Assembly (NCBI GenBank): GCA_017853885.1
Contig: JAFMIR010000022.1
Coordinates: 1 to 61,806 of the forward strand
DNA: 61,806 bases
DNA from: Prosthecobacter sp.
GTDB lineage: Bacteria > Verrucomicrobiota > Verrucomicrobiia > Verrucomicrobiales > Verrucomicrobiaceae
Reading direction: 5' to 3'
In this document: positions 26,219 through 34,263 of the stretch, one piece after another
Layout of the letters: each line of letters begins with the position of its first letter
Numbering within the stretch: position 1 is the first letter of the stretch
Position numbers and translations under genes: made by a program
Notes under the pieces: model-generated
Databases searched by the model: none
Told to the model about the DNA's origin: nothing
Seen by the model: only the letters and a program-made list of their open reading frames with translations

Positions 26219-26958
26219 AACACGGTCGCCGCATCCTTGCCGTGGTGCCGGCCCGAGCCGGCAGCAAAGGCATTCCGGACAAAAACATGCAGATCGTCGC
26301 GGGACGTTCGCTGATCGCTTTGGCCGGCGAAGTGCTCAACGCTCCTTCTTGCGATTGGATCGACCGTCGCATCATCTCGACCGATTCAGAGCGTTATGCC
26401 GCTGAAGGTCGCGCCAACGGTCTCGATGCTCCCTTTTTGCGTCCGCCGGAACTCAGCAGCGATACCGCAGGCGCTGTGGAGACGCTTTGCCATGCCGTCG
26501 AGGAGGCTGAAAAACTCGATGGAGTGACTTACGATTTGATTTTGATCGTCGAGCCCACTTGTCCGTTTCGTCAACCGGAGGACATCAATGCCGCGGTGGA
26601 TCTTTTGGGGCACACGAATGCGGGTTCCGTCGTCACCGTCAGCCGCGTGGATACCAAATTTCATCCACACAAGGTGCTGAAGGTCGATAGCGAGCAGTTG
26701 ATCCGCTTTTACAGCGAAGCCGGAGCCAGTGTGAAGCAGCGCCAGTCGCTAGAGCCGCTGTTTTTCCGCAACGGTGCCTGCTATGCGCTAGGCCGTGCCA
26801 CACTCATGGATGAGAAGCGCATTTTTACCAAAACGACCCGCGCTCATCTCGTAGAGCGCATGCTGATCAATATCGACGAGCCGGAGGAGATCATTCTGGC
26901 GCGTTATTATGCCGAAACACGCGGCTTCCCCGTCGGGTCACCAAGCGCACGCTCATGA
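26215..26958 (+). CDS. Acylneuraminate cytidylyltransferase family (CMP-sugar synthetase)
   Basis: A 247-residue enzyme of the NeuA/LegF/KdsB fold that links a sugar to CMP from CTP. The N-terminal motif is ILAVVPARAGSKGIPDKNM (the P-loop-like ARxGSKGIPxKN), followed by WIDRRIISTDSERYAA and LRPPELSSDTAGAVETL. LILIVEPTCPFRQPEDI and FFRNGACYALGRATLM agree with the family. The usual substrate is a 2-keto-3-deoxy nonulosonic or octulosonic acid, but its normal partner NeuB is absent here, so the sugar is open. It overlaps both neighbours by four bases. Confidence 0.9.
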   Translation: MKHGRRILAVVPARAGSKGIPDKNMQIVAGRSLIALAGEVLNAPSCDWIDRRIISTDSERYAAEGRANGLDAPFLRPPELSSDTAGAVETLCHAVEEAEKLDGVTYDLILIVEPTCPFRQPEDINAAVDLLGHTNAGSVVTVSRVDTKFHPHKVLKVDSEQLIRFYSEAGASVKQRQSLEPLFFRNGACYALGRATLMDEKRIFTKTTRAHLVERMLINIDEPEEIILARYYAETRGFPVGSPSARS

Positions 26959-28127
26959 AGAAGAAAATCGCCGTTGTCCTCGTCAACCGGGCTAACTACG
27001 CCCGCATGAAGCCGGTCATGAAGGCCCTGCAAACAGAGCCTGGAGTAACGATGCAGACCCTTTGCGCCGGCTCCATGCTGCTCGACCGCTACGGCTGCGC
27101 GAAGAACGTCGTCGAGGCGGATGGTTTTCCCGTGGAGTCGGAGGTGTATCTTCAGCTCGAAGGCTCCGTGCCCATCACCATGGTGAAGTCCATCGGACTT
27201 GCGGTGACGGAGTTTGCCTCCGAGTTCAACCGCTTGAAGCCCGACTTCGTGCTCATGATAGGTGATCGTTATGAAGCGATGGCTGCTGCGATTGCCGCGG
27301 TTTATCAAAACATCTGCCTTATCCATCTTCAGGGCGGTGAGATCTCCGGTTCGATTGATGAATCGACGCGTCATGCGATCACGAAGCTGGCGCACTACCA
27401 CTTTCCGGCCACGAAGCGTGCTGCTGACTACATCGTGGCGATGGGCGAGGACCCTGCGACAGTGTTTCCACTCGGTTGCCCAACTTGTGATGTCGTTAGC
27501 GCAGCCTCAAATCAGCTTCCGCAGGATGTGCTGGGCCAGCTTGGCGTTGGCACCTCGATTGATTTTGCACAGCCTTATCTTCTTGTTCTTTTTCATCCCG
27601 TCACGACGGACATCGGGCATCAGGAGCAGCAGATGGAAGCCGTGCTCGAGACAGTGCGCCGCACTGGTCTGCAGACCGTGCTGCTCTGGCCAAACATCGA
27701 CGCAGGCTCCGATCTTGTGGCACAGGCCATCCGCCGCTTCCGTGAAAATCACCACGACTACCCGCTACACGCCTATAAGAACCTGCCGCCTGACATTTAC
27801 ATCCCGCTACTGAACCACGCATCGTGTTGCATTGGTAATTCATCCTCATTCGTGCGCGAAACATCCTTCCTCGGCACCCCCGTGGTCCTTGTCGGCTCGC
27901 GTCAGGATGGACGCGAGTGGTCGCCTTCGGTCATCCGCGTGCAGCCTGTGCAGGCGGAGATCGAAGCGGCGACGAAGAAACAACTCGCACATGGCCGCTA
28001 TGAATCCTCGCCAATTTATGGCAAGCCCGGTGTCTCCGCCCGCATCGCGGCGCAAGTCGCGAAGCTTGAGCCTTACGCCCAAAAACAGCTCCATTACGTC
28101 CAGCGCCCGAATTTCCCCGCTCTATGA
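26955..28127 (+). CDS. UDP-GlcNAc 2-epimerase, hydrolysing (NeuC/LegG-like)
   Basis: A 390-residue enzyme of the hydrolysing UDP-N-acetylglucosamine 2-epimerase family, which releases ManNAc or a 6-deoxy diamino relative from the nucleotide. KIAVVLVNRANYARMKPVMK opens the GT-B-like fold. VLMIGDRYEAMAAAIAA, ICLIHLQGGEISGSIDEST and AMGEDPATVFPLGCPTCDVV are the substrate-site blocks, and SSSFVRETSFLGTPVVL is a conserved C-terminal one. The catalytic Asp and Glu positions appear kept. It is close to NeuC and LegG by pattern; the choice between them cannot be made from sequence alone. Confidence 0.9.
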   Translation: MKKKIAVVLVNRANYARMKPVMKALQTEPGVTMQTLCAGSMLLDRYGCAKNVVEADGFPVESEVYLQLEGSVPITMVKSIGLAVTEFASEFNRLKPDFVLMIGDRYEAMAAAIAAVYQNICLIHLQGGEISGSIDESTRHAITKLAHYHFPATKRAADYIVAMGEDPATVFPLGCPTCDVVSAASNQLPQDVLGQLGVGTSIDFAQPYLLVLFHPVTTDIGHQEQQMEAVLETVRRTGLQTVLLWPNIDAGSDLVAQAIRRFRENHHDYPLHAYKNLPPDIYIPLLNHASCCIGNSSSFVRETSFLGTPVVLVGSRQDGREWSPSVIRVQPVQAEIEAATKKQLAHGRYESSPIYGKPGVSARIAAQVAKLEPYAQKQLHYVQRPNFPAL

Positions 28128-29014
28128 CCTCTCCCTGTCTCATCTGCGGCGCCACGAGCTGGCGCAGTTGCTACCATGGTTCGATCCGCATGGGTTCGTT
28201 TGGCAAAAAATCGCCAGCCGATCTCGATGTGTGGGAATGCGGCGACTGTGGCGCCCGATACCTGCCACCGGTGATGGCGGACATCGAGGCCTACTACAAG
28301 TCCGGCGAATACCGTGACGACCTCAGCCAGGGCAATGCGGTAGACGAGTACTTCCGCCTCACGGACAACGACCAGCCTCACAAGCTCGATCTCATCGGCA
28401 TGCACCAGCTTCGTGGTAAGTCCGTGGCGGACATCGGATGTGGCGCCGGACCGTTCTTGGACCTCGTGAAGGGTTTTGCCTCGCGCACGATCGCGGTGGA
28501 GCCAAACCAGTGCTACCACGAGTCGATGCGTCAGCGTGGGCATGATGTTTACACTTGGGCTCAGGATGTCCCTGCCAGCCTCGCAGGTCAGATCGATGCC
28601 GCGGTGAGCTACAGTGTGCTCGAGCACGTTGAGAACCCGCTGCGCTTTTTGCAAGACATCCGCCGTCTTTTGAAGCCCGGCGGCATTCTCGCCATCAGCA
28701 CACCGAACGCGGATGACTGGATGGTGGAGAACTCAGCCGACTACGCAGCCTTCTTTTACCGCAAGGTGCACCTTTGGTATTTCACCGCCATGGCTTTGAG
28801 ACGTCTCGCTGCGCTCGCAGGCTTCGAATCGTGCCAAGTCACATTCGATCACCGCTTTGACCTCTCCAACGCGATGGTCTGGATGCGTGACAAACGCCCT
28901 AGCGGCAACGGCAGACTTTCTTTCGACACAACCTTGAACGCCGCCTGGCGCGAACACCTCATCCGTGAAGGACGAAGTGATTACCTGTATGCGATTCTCA
29001 AGGTGGCTCCTTAA
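28124..29014 (+). CDS. Zinc-ribbon class I methyltransferase
   Basis: A 296-residue protein with an N-terminal zinc-ribbon of two Cys pairs (SPCLICGATSW and VWECGDCGARY), then a SAM fold with SVADIGCGAGPFLDL and AAVSYSVLEHVENPLRFLQ. This pairing is found in methyltransferases of LPS and sugar clusters (methyltransferase 23 type, sometimes called LPS-biosynthesis C-methyltransferases). It is the last gene of the operon, and its 3' end overlaps that of trmD by four bases on the other strand. Confidence 0.88.
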   Translation: MTSPCLICGATSWRSCYHGSIRMGSFGKKSPADLDVWECGDCGARYLPPVMADIEAYYKSGEYRDDLSQGNAVDEYFRLTDNDQPHKLDLIGMHQLRGKSVADIGCGAGPFLDLVKGFASRTIAVEPNQCYHESMRQRGHDVYTWAQDVPASLAGQIDAAVSYSVLEHVENPLRFLQDIRRLLKPGGILAISTPNADDWMVENSADYAAFFYRKVHLWYFTAMALRRLAALAGFESCQVTFDHRFDLSNAMVWMRDKRPSGNGRLSFDTTLNAAWREHLIREGRSDYLYAILKVAP

Positions 29015-29712
29015 GATAAAACATTGGGCCGTGGGGTTGCTGTGGGCAACAAATCCGGCCTCACCTGCTGGGTGCGCTCCAACGCTTTTTCCTGTCGCCA
29101 AGCGGCAATTTGGGCATGATTGCCACTGAGAAGTATTTCAGGGACTTTCCGTCCGGCGAACTCTACAGGCTTTGTGTATTGTGGGGCTTCGAGGAGACCG
29201 TTTTCGCCAAAGCTTTCATCCACAGCACTCATTTCATCACCCAACACACCCGGCAACAACCGCACGATGGCATCCATCACGACCACGGCGGCGATGGCCC
29301 CATTGGTCAGAACATAGTCACCAAGGCTGATCTCCTCATCCACCCAGTGCTCAATCACCCGCTGGTCGATGCCCTCGTAATGGCCGGAGATCAAAATCAA
29401 GTGCTCCTCCAAGGCCAGACGACGTGCTGCTGACTGTGTGAAAGGCCTACCCGTGGGCGACATCAGGATCACACGCGCCTCAGGACGATCCACGGCCTCC
29501 AGCGCGGCCCACATCGGCTCTGGCCGGATCACCATACCTTGGCCACCCCCGTAGGGCGTGTCGTCCACATGGCGGTGCTTGCCCAAACCGTGCTCACGCA
29601 AGTTGTGAACATGCAGTGCTAACAACCCTTTTTCTTGGGCACGACCCATGATGCTCGCGCTCATGGGCACGGTCACGATCTCGGGAAACAAGGTCACAAC
29701 ATCCACTTTCAT
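29011..29712 (-). CDS. trmD: tRNA (guanine-37-N1)-methyltransferase
   Basis: TrmD methylates guanine 37 next to the anticodon and prevents +1 frameshifting. The 233-residue protein has the SPOUT-knot features: VDVVTLFPEIVTVPM at the N-terminus, DDTPYGGGQGMVIRPEP, LISGHYEGIDQRVIEHWV, and EISLGDYVLTNGAIAAVVV. The C-terminal GLLEAPQYTKPVEFAGRKVP and LSGNHAQIAAWRQEK are standard. It is normally next to rpsP and rplS; those are not present here, so the gene sits away from its usual operon. Its stop overlaps the convergent methyltransferase gene. Confidence 0.97.
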   Translation of the reverse strand: MKVDVVTLFPEIVTVPMSASIMGRAQEKGLLALHVHNLREHGLGKHRHVDDTPYGGGQGMVIRPEPMWAALEAVDRPEARVILMSPTGRPFTQSAARRLALEEHLILISGHYEGIDQRVIEHWVDEEISLGDYVLTNGAIAAVVVMDAIVRLLPGVLGDEMSAVDESFGENGLLEAPQYTKPVEFAGRKVPEILLSGNHAQIAAWRQEKALERTQQVRPDLLPTATPRPNVLS

Positions 29713-29734
29713 GCCGCTTTATGGCCCGGCTCAA

Positions 29735-30445
29735 TCAGCGAGGCAACCCCCGCCATTCACATGCTTCGAAATCAAGCCACTCCAAGCCGGTGAACTGCTT
29801 TTTGTAATCGTAGGCACTCGACTCCTGAGTAGCGTAGCCCGGATACAGGAAATCGAAGCCTAGCTCGCAGGCAAACCGAAGTTCCAGCAGCAACGTGAAG
29901 ATGCCAAGACTTCTCCATGCCGCCTCAGGTTCAAACATCGCATACACACTAGAGACCGCTCGCTGACCCACATCCAAGAAGCTGGCTGCAAGGAGCTTTT
30001 CCCCCTCGAAAACCCTCAAGAGGCGGCATTCACACGGGCCGACATCAGGCTTGTCACCCAAAAAATTTTCCAACTTTTCCGGGATGTTGTCACGAAAGCG
30101 AGCTTTGTGCCTTTCAAAAATCGAACGCAGATCATCATCTAGGCACACCAACTGCATTTCCCAACGCAGATCGGCGTTTTTGCGCAGCACTCGGCGTTGG
30201 CTTGAGGTTGGCTGCCACTTTGCTAGGCGAATGCGCAGCGGGGTGATGGTCAAAGCTCTGCCGCCCTCAGTCTCCTGCTGAGCATAGCGGTAAAAAAGTT
30301 TCCCAAAATGCCTCCAGCCACTCGCCCAGAGTGCGTCCATCACTTTGGCAGGCACGGTGTCGCACAGGAAAGCGTCATGGAGATCGGACGTCACAGTGAT
30401 AGCCATAGCTGATGACGGCTTGTCGTCACCCCAGATGTGCGGCAT
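29735..30445 (-). CDS. Arginyl-tRNA-protein transferase-like (Ate/Bpt) protein
   Basis: About 236 residues with the C-terminal pattern of the ATE/Bpt aminoacyl-tRNA-protein transferases. RLAKWQPTSSQRRVLRKNAD matches the conserved F-x-PS-x-SQRR-x-x-KRN block, and VSSVYAMFEPEAAWRSLGIF and GFDFLYPGYA match the acetyltransferase-like core. Such enzymes attach Leu or Arg to protein N-termini for ClpS/ClpP-mediated degradation. The N-terminal Cys cluster of typical members is not clear (only CDTVPAKV), so it may be a divergent member. Starts at 30406, 30445 and GTG 30526 are possible; 30445 is a compromise. It is divergent from the secretion operon. Confidence 0.7.
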   Translation of the reverse strand: MPHIWGDDKPSSAMAITVTSDLHDAFLCDTVPAKVMDALWASGWRHFGKLFYRYAQQETEGGRALTITPLRIRLAKWQPTSSQRRVLRKNADLRWEMQLVCLDDDLRSIFERHKARFRDNIPEKLENFLGDKPDVGPCECRLLRVFEGEKLLAASFLDVGQRAVSSVYAMFEPEAAWRSLGIFTLLLELRFACELGFDFLYPGYATQESSAYDYKKQFTGLEWLDFEACEWRGLPR

Positions 30446-30550
30446 GCGCAGTGGCCTGGCGAGGAATGGGTTTGATTTCCATTTCCCAGACCTTGCATGG
30501 AGACGCAACTTCGACGCCTTTACCACGTTAGTGCCAACACACGCTACTGA

Positions 30551-31780
30551 ATGCCTGCCTTTACCTACACCGCCCTTACCTCTACTGGCCAGACCGTCTC
30601 AGGCTCGCTGACCATGGCGACCAAGGCAGAGGTCTTTCGGCAGCTCGAAGCGCAAGCCCTCACGCCCATCAAGGTCCTGCAGGATGAGAAGACGGCTGCG
30701 TCGCTAGCCAAAAAAGCGGAAGAAGCCAGTGGCCCCGTGAAACTGAAGCGCGCGCAGCTCATTCTGTTCACTGAGGAGCTCGCGGACATGCTCGACGGCG
30801 GCTTACAAATCGAACAGGCGTTGCGCGTTATGCAGGAACGGCAGGAAGCCGAGACCTTACGTCGCGTAGCCGCTACGCTGCGGAATGAAATCCGCGAGGG
30901 CTCCACGGTGGCAAAAGCACTCAAAAAAGCCTCACCAAGCTTTGATGAGTTATATTGCAACCTCGCGGCAGCGGGTGAAGTGAGTGGATCGCTGCCGAGC
31001 ATCCTGCGTCGGCTAGCGCAAAATCTCACCGTGATGGCTGACCTACAATCCAAGGTGACCTCCGCGATGATTTACCCGGCCTTTCTGATTAGCGCGTGCG
31101 TTGTGCTCATGGTAGTCTTCATGACCTTCATGGTGCCGCAGATTACCGATTTGATGTCAAAGAACGGCCAGCAGCTCCCAGCGGCAACGCAGTTGCTCAT
31201 TCATTTCAACAACTTCATGGCCGCTTGGTGGTGGGTGATCCTCATTACTATCACAACCCTATTCATGCTTTTTCGTGGTTACATCAGCAGCCCGGCGGGC
31301 AGGCTTTGGTGGGACGAGACACGCCTGAAGCTTCCACTTTTCGGCCCTATCATCGCGATGCGCTTCTACGCGCAGTTTTCGCACTCGCTTGGCAGTCTTG
31401 TAACGAACGGTGTTCCGCTGATGAACAGCCTGCGCCTCGTCTCGAAGATCTCCGCCAATGTCTTCATTCAAGCACTCCTCGCGAAGGTTTCCATGCTGGT
31501 ATCCGAGGGAGCCCCCCTTTCTTCTTCGCTTAAGAAAGTGGGCCATTTCCCACTTTTGCTCTCCGATATGATCGCCGTAGGCGAACAGACCGGCCAACTC
31601 GGCAAGTCCATGGAAAAGTGCGCCACCCGCTACGACAAGGAACTGGATACTCGCATTAAACGCATGACCTCCATGATCACCCCGATCATCCTCGTTATCA
31701 TGGCGGTCATGGTTGGCACCGTGGCCTACTCCATCGTAGCCGCCATCGCCCAGAGCGTCACCGGGATCCGCCGCAGCTAG
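30551..31780 (+). CDS. gspF: Type II secretion / pilus inner-membrane platform protein GspF
   Basis: A 409-residue integral membrane protein of the GspF/PilC family, the platform that the secretion ATPase acts on. It starts FTYTALTSTGQTVSGSL, the family N-terminus, and each half carries a GspF domain: the first with ELADMLDGGLQIEQALRVM and LAAAGEVSGSLPSILRRLA, the second with FSHSLGSLVTNGVPLMNSL and AVGEQTGQLGKSMEKCA. Three membrane segments are visible (about residues 175-200, 220-240 and 380-400). It opens a gsp operon that continues with five pseudopilin genes. Confidence 0.95.
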   Translation: MPAFTYTALTSTGQTVSGSLTMATKAEVFRQLEAQALTPIKVLQDEKTAASLAKKAEEASGPVKLKRAQLILFTEELADMLDGGLQIEQALRVMQERQEAETLRRVAATLRNEIREGSTVAKALKKASPSFDELYCNLAAAGEVSGSLPSILRRLAQNLTVMADLQSKVTSAMIYPAFLISACVVLMVVFMTFMVPQITDLMSKNGQQLPAATQLLIHFNNFMAAWWWVILITITTLFMLFRGYISSPAGRLWWDETRLKLPLFGPIIAMRFYAQFSHSLGSLVTNGVPLMNSLRLVSKISANVFIQALLAKVSMLVSEGAPLSSSLKKVGHFPLLLSDMIAVGEQTGQLGKSMEKCATRYDKELDTRIKRMTSMITPIILVIMAVMVGTVAYSIVAAIAQSVTGIRRS

Positions 31781-31824
31781 TTTCCAGTTCACACTTTGAC
31801 GTTTCACTCCATCCTGCACCCACC

Positions 31825-32274
31825 ATGAAAATCCACACTCGCCACTCCCAACATACCCAAGCCTTCACACTAATCGAGATTGTCATCACGCTCACGATCA
31901 TCGCCATCCTCGCCTCCGGTTCGATTTACCTCCTCAAAGGCCAGATCGACTCCGCCAAGGACACCCGCGTGGACAGCGACCTTCAGGCCATCGGCCTAGC
32001 GCTGCAAAGCTATGAGTCACGCGCCCTGCGAAAGCCCACCACTGAGCAAGGCTTGAAGGCCCTCGTCGAAAAACCGACCATCGAACCAGTGCCCGAAAAC
32101 TACCGTGCTTTTATGAAGGACATGCCAAAGGATCCTTGGGGTCAGGAATACAAGTATCGCATCCCCGCGCAGAAATCGAAGGACGACTACGATGTGTGGT
32201 CCGTGGGCGCCGATGGCAAAGACGGCACGGATGACGACCTCGGCAACTGGAAGCGTGGCACTCCCACCAAGTGA
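31825..32274 (+). CDS. gspG: Major pseudopilin GspG
   Basis: A 149-residue prepilin-like protein. A short leader ends QAFTLIEIVITLTIIAILA, where the residue before the cut is Ala in place of the usual Gly and Glu at position 5 is kept. The body is the GspG domain: DSDLQAIGLALQSYESRAL, PWGQEYKYRIP and DDYDVWSVGADGKDGTDDDL. The Asp-rich end is the known calcium-binding part. GspG builds the pseudopilus that pushes substrates out in type II secretion. Confidence 0.93.
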   Translation: MKIHTRHSQHTQAFTLIEIVITLTIIAILASGSIYLLKGQIDSAKDTRVDSDLQAIGLALQSYESRALRKPTTEQGLKALVEKPTIEPVPENYRAFMKDMPKDPWGQEYKYRIPAQKSKDDYDVWSVGADGKDGTDDDLGNWKRGTPTK

Positions 32275-32280
32275 TTTCGG

Positions 32281-32982
32281 ATGACGAATCCACGAATGAT
32301 GAATGAAAATCGAAGGGCGAAGGATGCTGCAAATCGTCCTTCGATCTTCATTCATCATTCAACCGCTGGTTTCACTCTCGTCGAAATCATCATCGCACTT
32401 ACCATCGTTGCCATTCTCGCCGCAGCAGCGATTCCGATGCTCAAGGGATTCAACGACGAACGACTAGCGAGAGAACCCGTTGCCGTGCTCATGAAGTTGG
32501 CGCGCGAGGCTCGTTTTCGTGCGATGACGGAAAAGCGGCCCTATCAGGTAGCGCTGCACGCCACAGGATTTACGGCATCGCGCTACTCCAACCCGTATCT
32601 GACTCGAGCGGAGTTGCTTGAACGAATCGAGATCAGCAAAAACCCACCATCCGAGCAGCAGGGGATCGAAAAGAACGACCTCGAAAACGGCGGTGGTTTG
32701 ACAAAGACTACCCAACTCACACTCGCGCCCCCTCCGCCCAAATACGACGAGCACTGGACCGAGAACTACGAAGCCCCGCCTGATATGAAGCTGGCGATGC
32801 AGTTCTGGTTCGATACCGACACCACTTACTTGGAGGGCGACATGGTGAAGCTCTGGGTCTTCCAGCCCAGCGGGGTCTCCCAACCACTGAAAGTGCATGT
32901 CGAGCGTGACAGGGCCACCTTCGATGTGGAGTTCGCCGCCCTGACAGCAGACATCGTCAAAGAATCTGTGGATCTGCGATGA
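32281..32982 (+). CDS. Minor pseudopilin, GspH-like
   Basis: A 233-residue protein. The prepilin motif AGFTLVEIIIALTIVAILAA starts after a 30-residue leader, longer than usual. The leader (MTNPRMMNENRRAKDAA...) is encoded by a near-perfect DNA hairpin at 32294-32360. After the first helix comes MKLAREARFRAMTEKRPYQV, as in GspH (cleaved N-terminal methylation motif, then beta strands). GspH caps the pseudopilus tip together with I, J and K. It starts six bases after gspG and its end overlaps gspI. Confidence 0.82.
   Translation: MTNPRMMNENRRAKDAANRPSIFIHHSTAGFTLVEIIIALTIVAILAAAAIPMLKGFNDERLAREPVAVLMKLAREARFRAMTEKRPYQVALHATGFTASRYSNPYLTRAELLERIEISKNPPSEQQGIEKNDLENGGGLTKTTQLTLAPPPPKYDEHWTENYEAPPDMKLAMQFWFDTDTTYLEGDMVKLWVFQPSGVSQPLKVHVERDRATFDVEFAALTADIVKESVDLR
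32294..32360. repeat. Near-perfect inverted repeat inside a pseudopilin leader
   Basis: A 23-bp left arm (32294-32316) and a 23-bp right arm (32338-32360) pair with one mismatch across a 21-base loop. The arms start GAATGATGAATGAA and end TTCATTCATCATTC. It spans the first 27 codons of the GspH-like gene and would form a strong hairpin in the mRNA right after the start codon. It resembles a small intergenic palindromic element that has become part of the reading frame. Confidence 0.8.
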
Positions 32983-33476
32983 AAACCTGCGCCAAAAACC
33001 AAGGACCAAAAACCAAGGGCCGCCGGCAGGCCTCCGGATTTTTGTTCACAGCGAGCGCATCTCCGTCATCCGTCATCCACCACGCCTCATGCCGTCCTCG
33101 CAGCGGTTACATCCTGTTCGAGTTGGTGCTGGCAATCACCCTTTTCTCCATTGCAGTGCTCGGATTGGCGAAGGCGTTGAATCAATCGTTGGACACAGCC
33201 AATCTGCTCAAGCGGGACCAAATCGTCCGTGTAGGCATGCGAAACTTCTTTGAGGAGATCCGACGAAAGCCGCTCAAGGAAATGAGCACATCCTACATGG
33301 ACCCGACCTACGGCATCACCTACACCAGCACCACCGAGCCTGTGAGCCTGCGCACCACGAGCGGCAGTACGCTCTCCGACCTTTACAACCTCACCATCAA
33401 AGCCACCTCCGAGTTCAACGGCATGCCGGAGGAGGCCACTCTCAGCGTCTATGTTTATAAACCCGCACAGCCATAA
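32979..33476 (+). CDS. Minor pseudopilin, GspI-like
   Basis: A 165-residue protein. Its prepilin site is SGYILFELVLAITLFSIAVL after an unusually long 43-residue leader with Ser, Arg and His. The Gly before Tyr and the Glu at position 5 fit a prepilin peptidase site, though Tyr replaces the usual Phe. Downstream helix LAKALNQSLDTANLLKRDQ resembles GspI. The leader is partly encoded by a 13-bp direct repeat at 32992-33018. It starts inside the end of the GspH-like gene (ATGA overlap). Confidence 0.75.
   Translation: MKTCAKNQGPKTKGRRQASGFLFTASASPSSVIHHASCRPRSGYILFELVLAITLFSIAVLGLAKALNQSLDTANLLKRDQIVRVGMRNFFEEIRRKPLKEMSTSYMDPTYGITYTSTTEPVSLRTTSGSTLSDLYNLTIKATSEFNGMPEEATLSVYVYKPAQP
32992..33018 (+). 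repeat. 13-bp tandem direct repeat in the GspI-like leader
   Basis: CCAAAAACCAAGG occurs twice, at 32992-33004 and 33006-33018, one base apart. It lies in the first codons of the GspI-like gene and encodes the Lys-Asn-Gln-Gly-Pro-Lys part of the leader. Low-complexity leaders of this sort recur in the operon. Confidence 0.75.
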
Positions 33477-34215
33477 CCTGAGGCGGGCAGCTAATGCCTT
33501 CACGCTGATCGAGGTCGTCATCGGCATCACCCTGCTGTCGATGATTACGGTGACACTTTTTGCAATCATCCGCGGCTCCGTGCAGGCAGCGGCAGAGATC
33601 GAGCGTACGCAACGGGAAAGTGACTCAGTGAATTGCTTCATTGAATTGAGCCGTCGCGCCTTTGCCTCATTGCCAGCCACGGCTACATTGTCGCTAAAGC
33701 TAGTGCAGACAACTGAGCCGGTGATTCAGGAGCTAACGATCGCGGGGTCTCCGGATTGTTTTCCAGCCGGTGCACATCCCATCACTTTCAAGGACACCAT
33801 TCTACGTCTTCGCCCACACCCGGACGAGATCACCGATGACGCCGGGATGCTCATTCATTACCTCAGCCTCTCCCGCGAGGACCTGATTCCGGAGAACGAC
33901 CCGCAAAACGGTATCCGCCAAGAGACCACTGGCATCTACGCTCCCGATGAGGAAGGCCGCTACTGGATGCCGCTGCTTCCCGATGTGATTGCCTTCAAAT
34001 GGCGCTTCTATGTCGAGAAGGACAAAACGTGGTACGAAGAGTGGAGCAAAGCCGAGTGGCCTGATCTCATTGAAGGCAGTCTCACGCTCAAAAACCGCAC
34101 ACTACCCATTCGAATGGTCTTCAGTGTGCCGGTCATCAACATCACCACAGGCCTTGCACCGAGCAGTTCCAGCTCATCCACAAACACCAGCACCACAGGT
34201 GGCGGGATCCGCTGA
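33451..34215 (+). CDS. Minor pseudopilin, GspJ-like
   Basis: A 254-residue prepilin-like protein. The motif is NAFTLIEVVIGITLLSMIT with Ala before Phe, as in gspG here, and Glu at position 5. It overlaps the end of the GspI-like gene by 26 bases. Sequence after the first helix (TLFAIIRGSVQAAAEIERTQ) and the long beta-rich body with MPLLPDVIAFKWRFYVEKD agree with GspJ in size and order. The tail is Ser/Thr/Gly-rich. Probably one of the tip pseudopilins. Confidence 0.78.
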   Translation: MFINPHSHNLRRAANAFTLIEVVIGITLLSMITVTLFAIIRGSVQAAAEIERTQRESDSVNCFIELSRRAFASLPATATLSLKLVQTTEPVIQELTIAGSPDCFPAGAHPITFKDTILRLRPHPDEITDDAGMLIHYLSLSREDLIPENDPQNGIRQETTGIYAPDEEGRYWMPLLPDVIAFKWRFYVEKDKTWYEEWSKAEWPDLIEGSLTLKNRTLPIRMVFSVPVINITTGLAPSSSSSSTNTSTTGGGIR

Positions 34216-34263
34216 GAACGGAGCCAACCGCTGCAAGAACGCTAAAGCCCGGAGATGTAAAAA

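Noticed and set aside
30440..30550. Sigma-54 promoter before gspF
   Set aside because: TTTCCCAGACCTTGCA has a -12-like TTGCA but no -24 GG at the right place.
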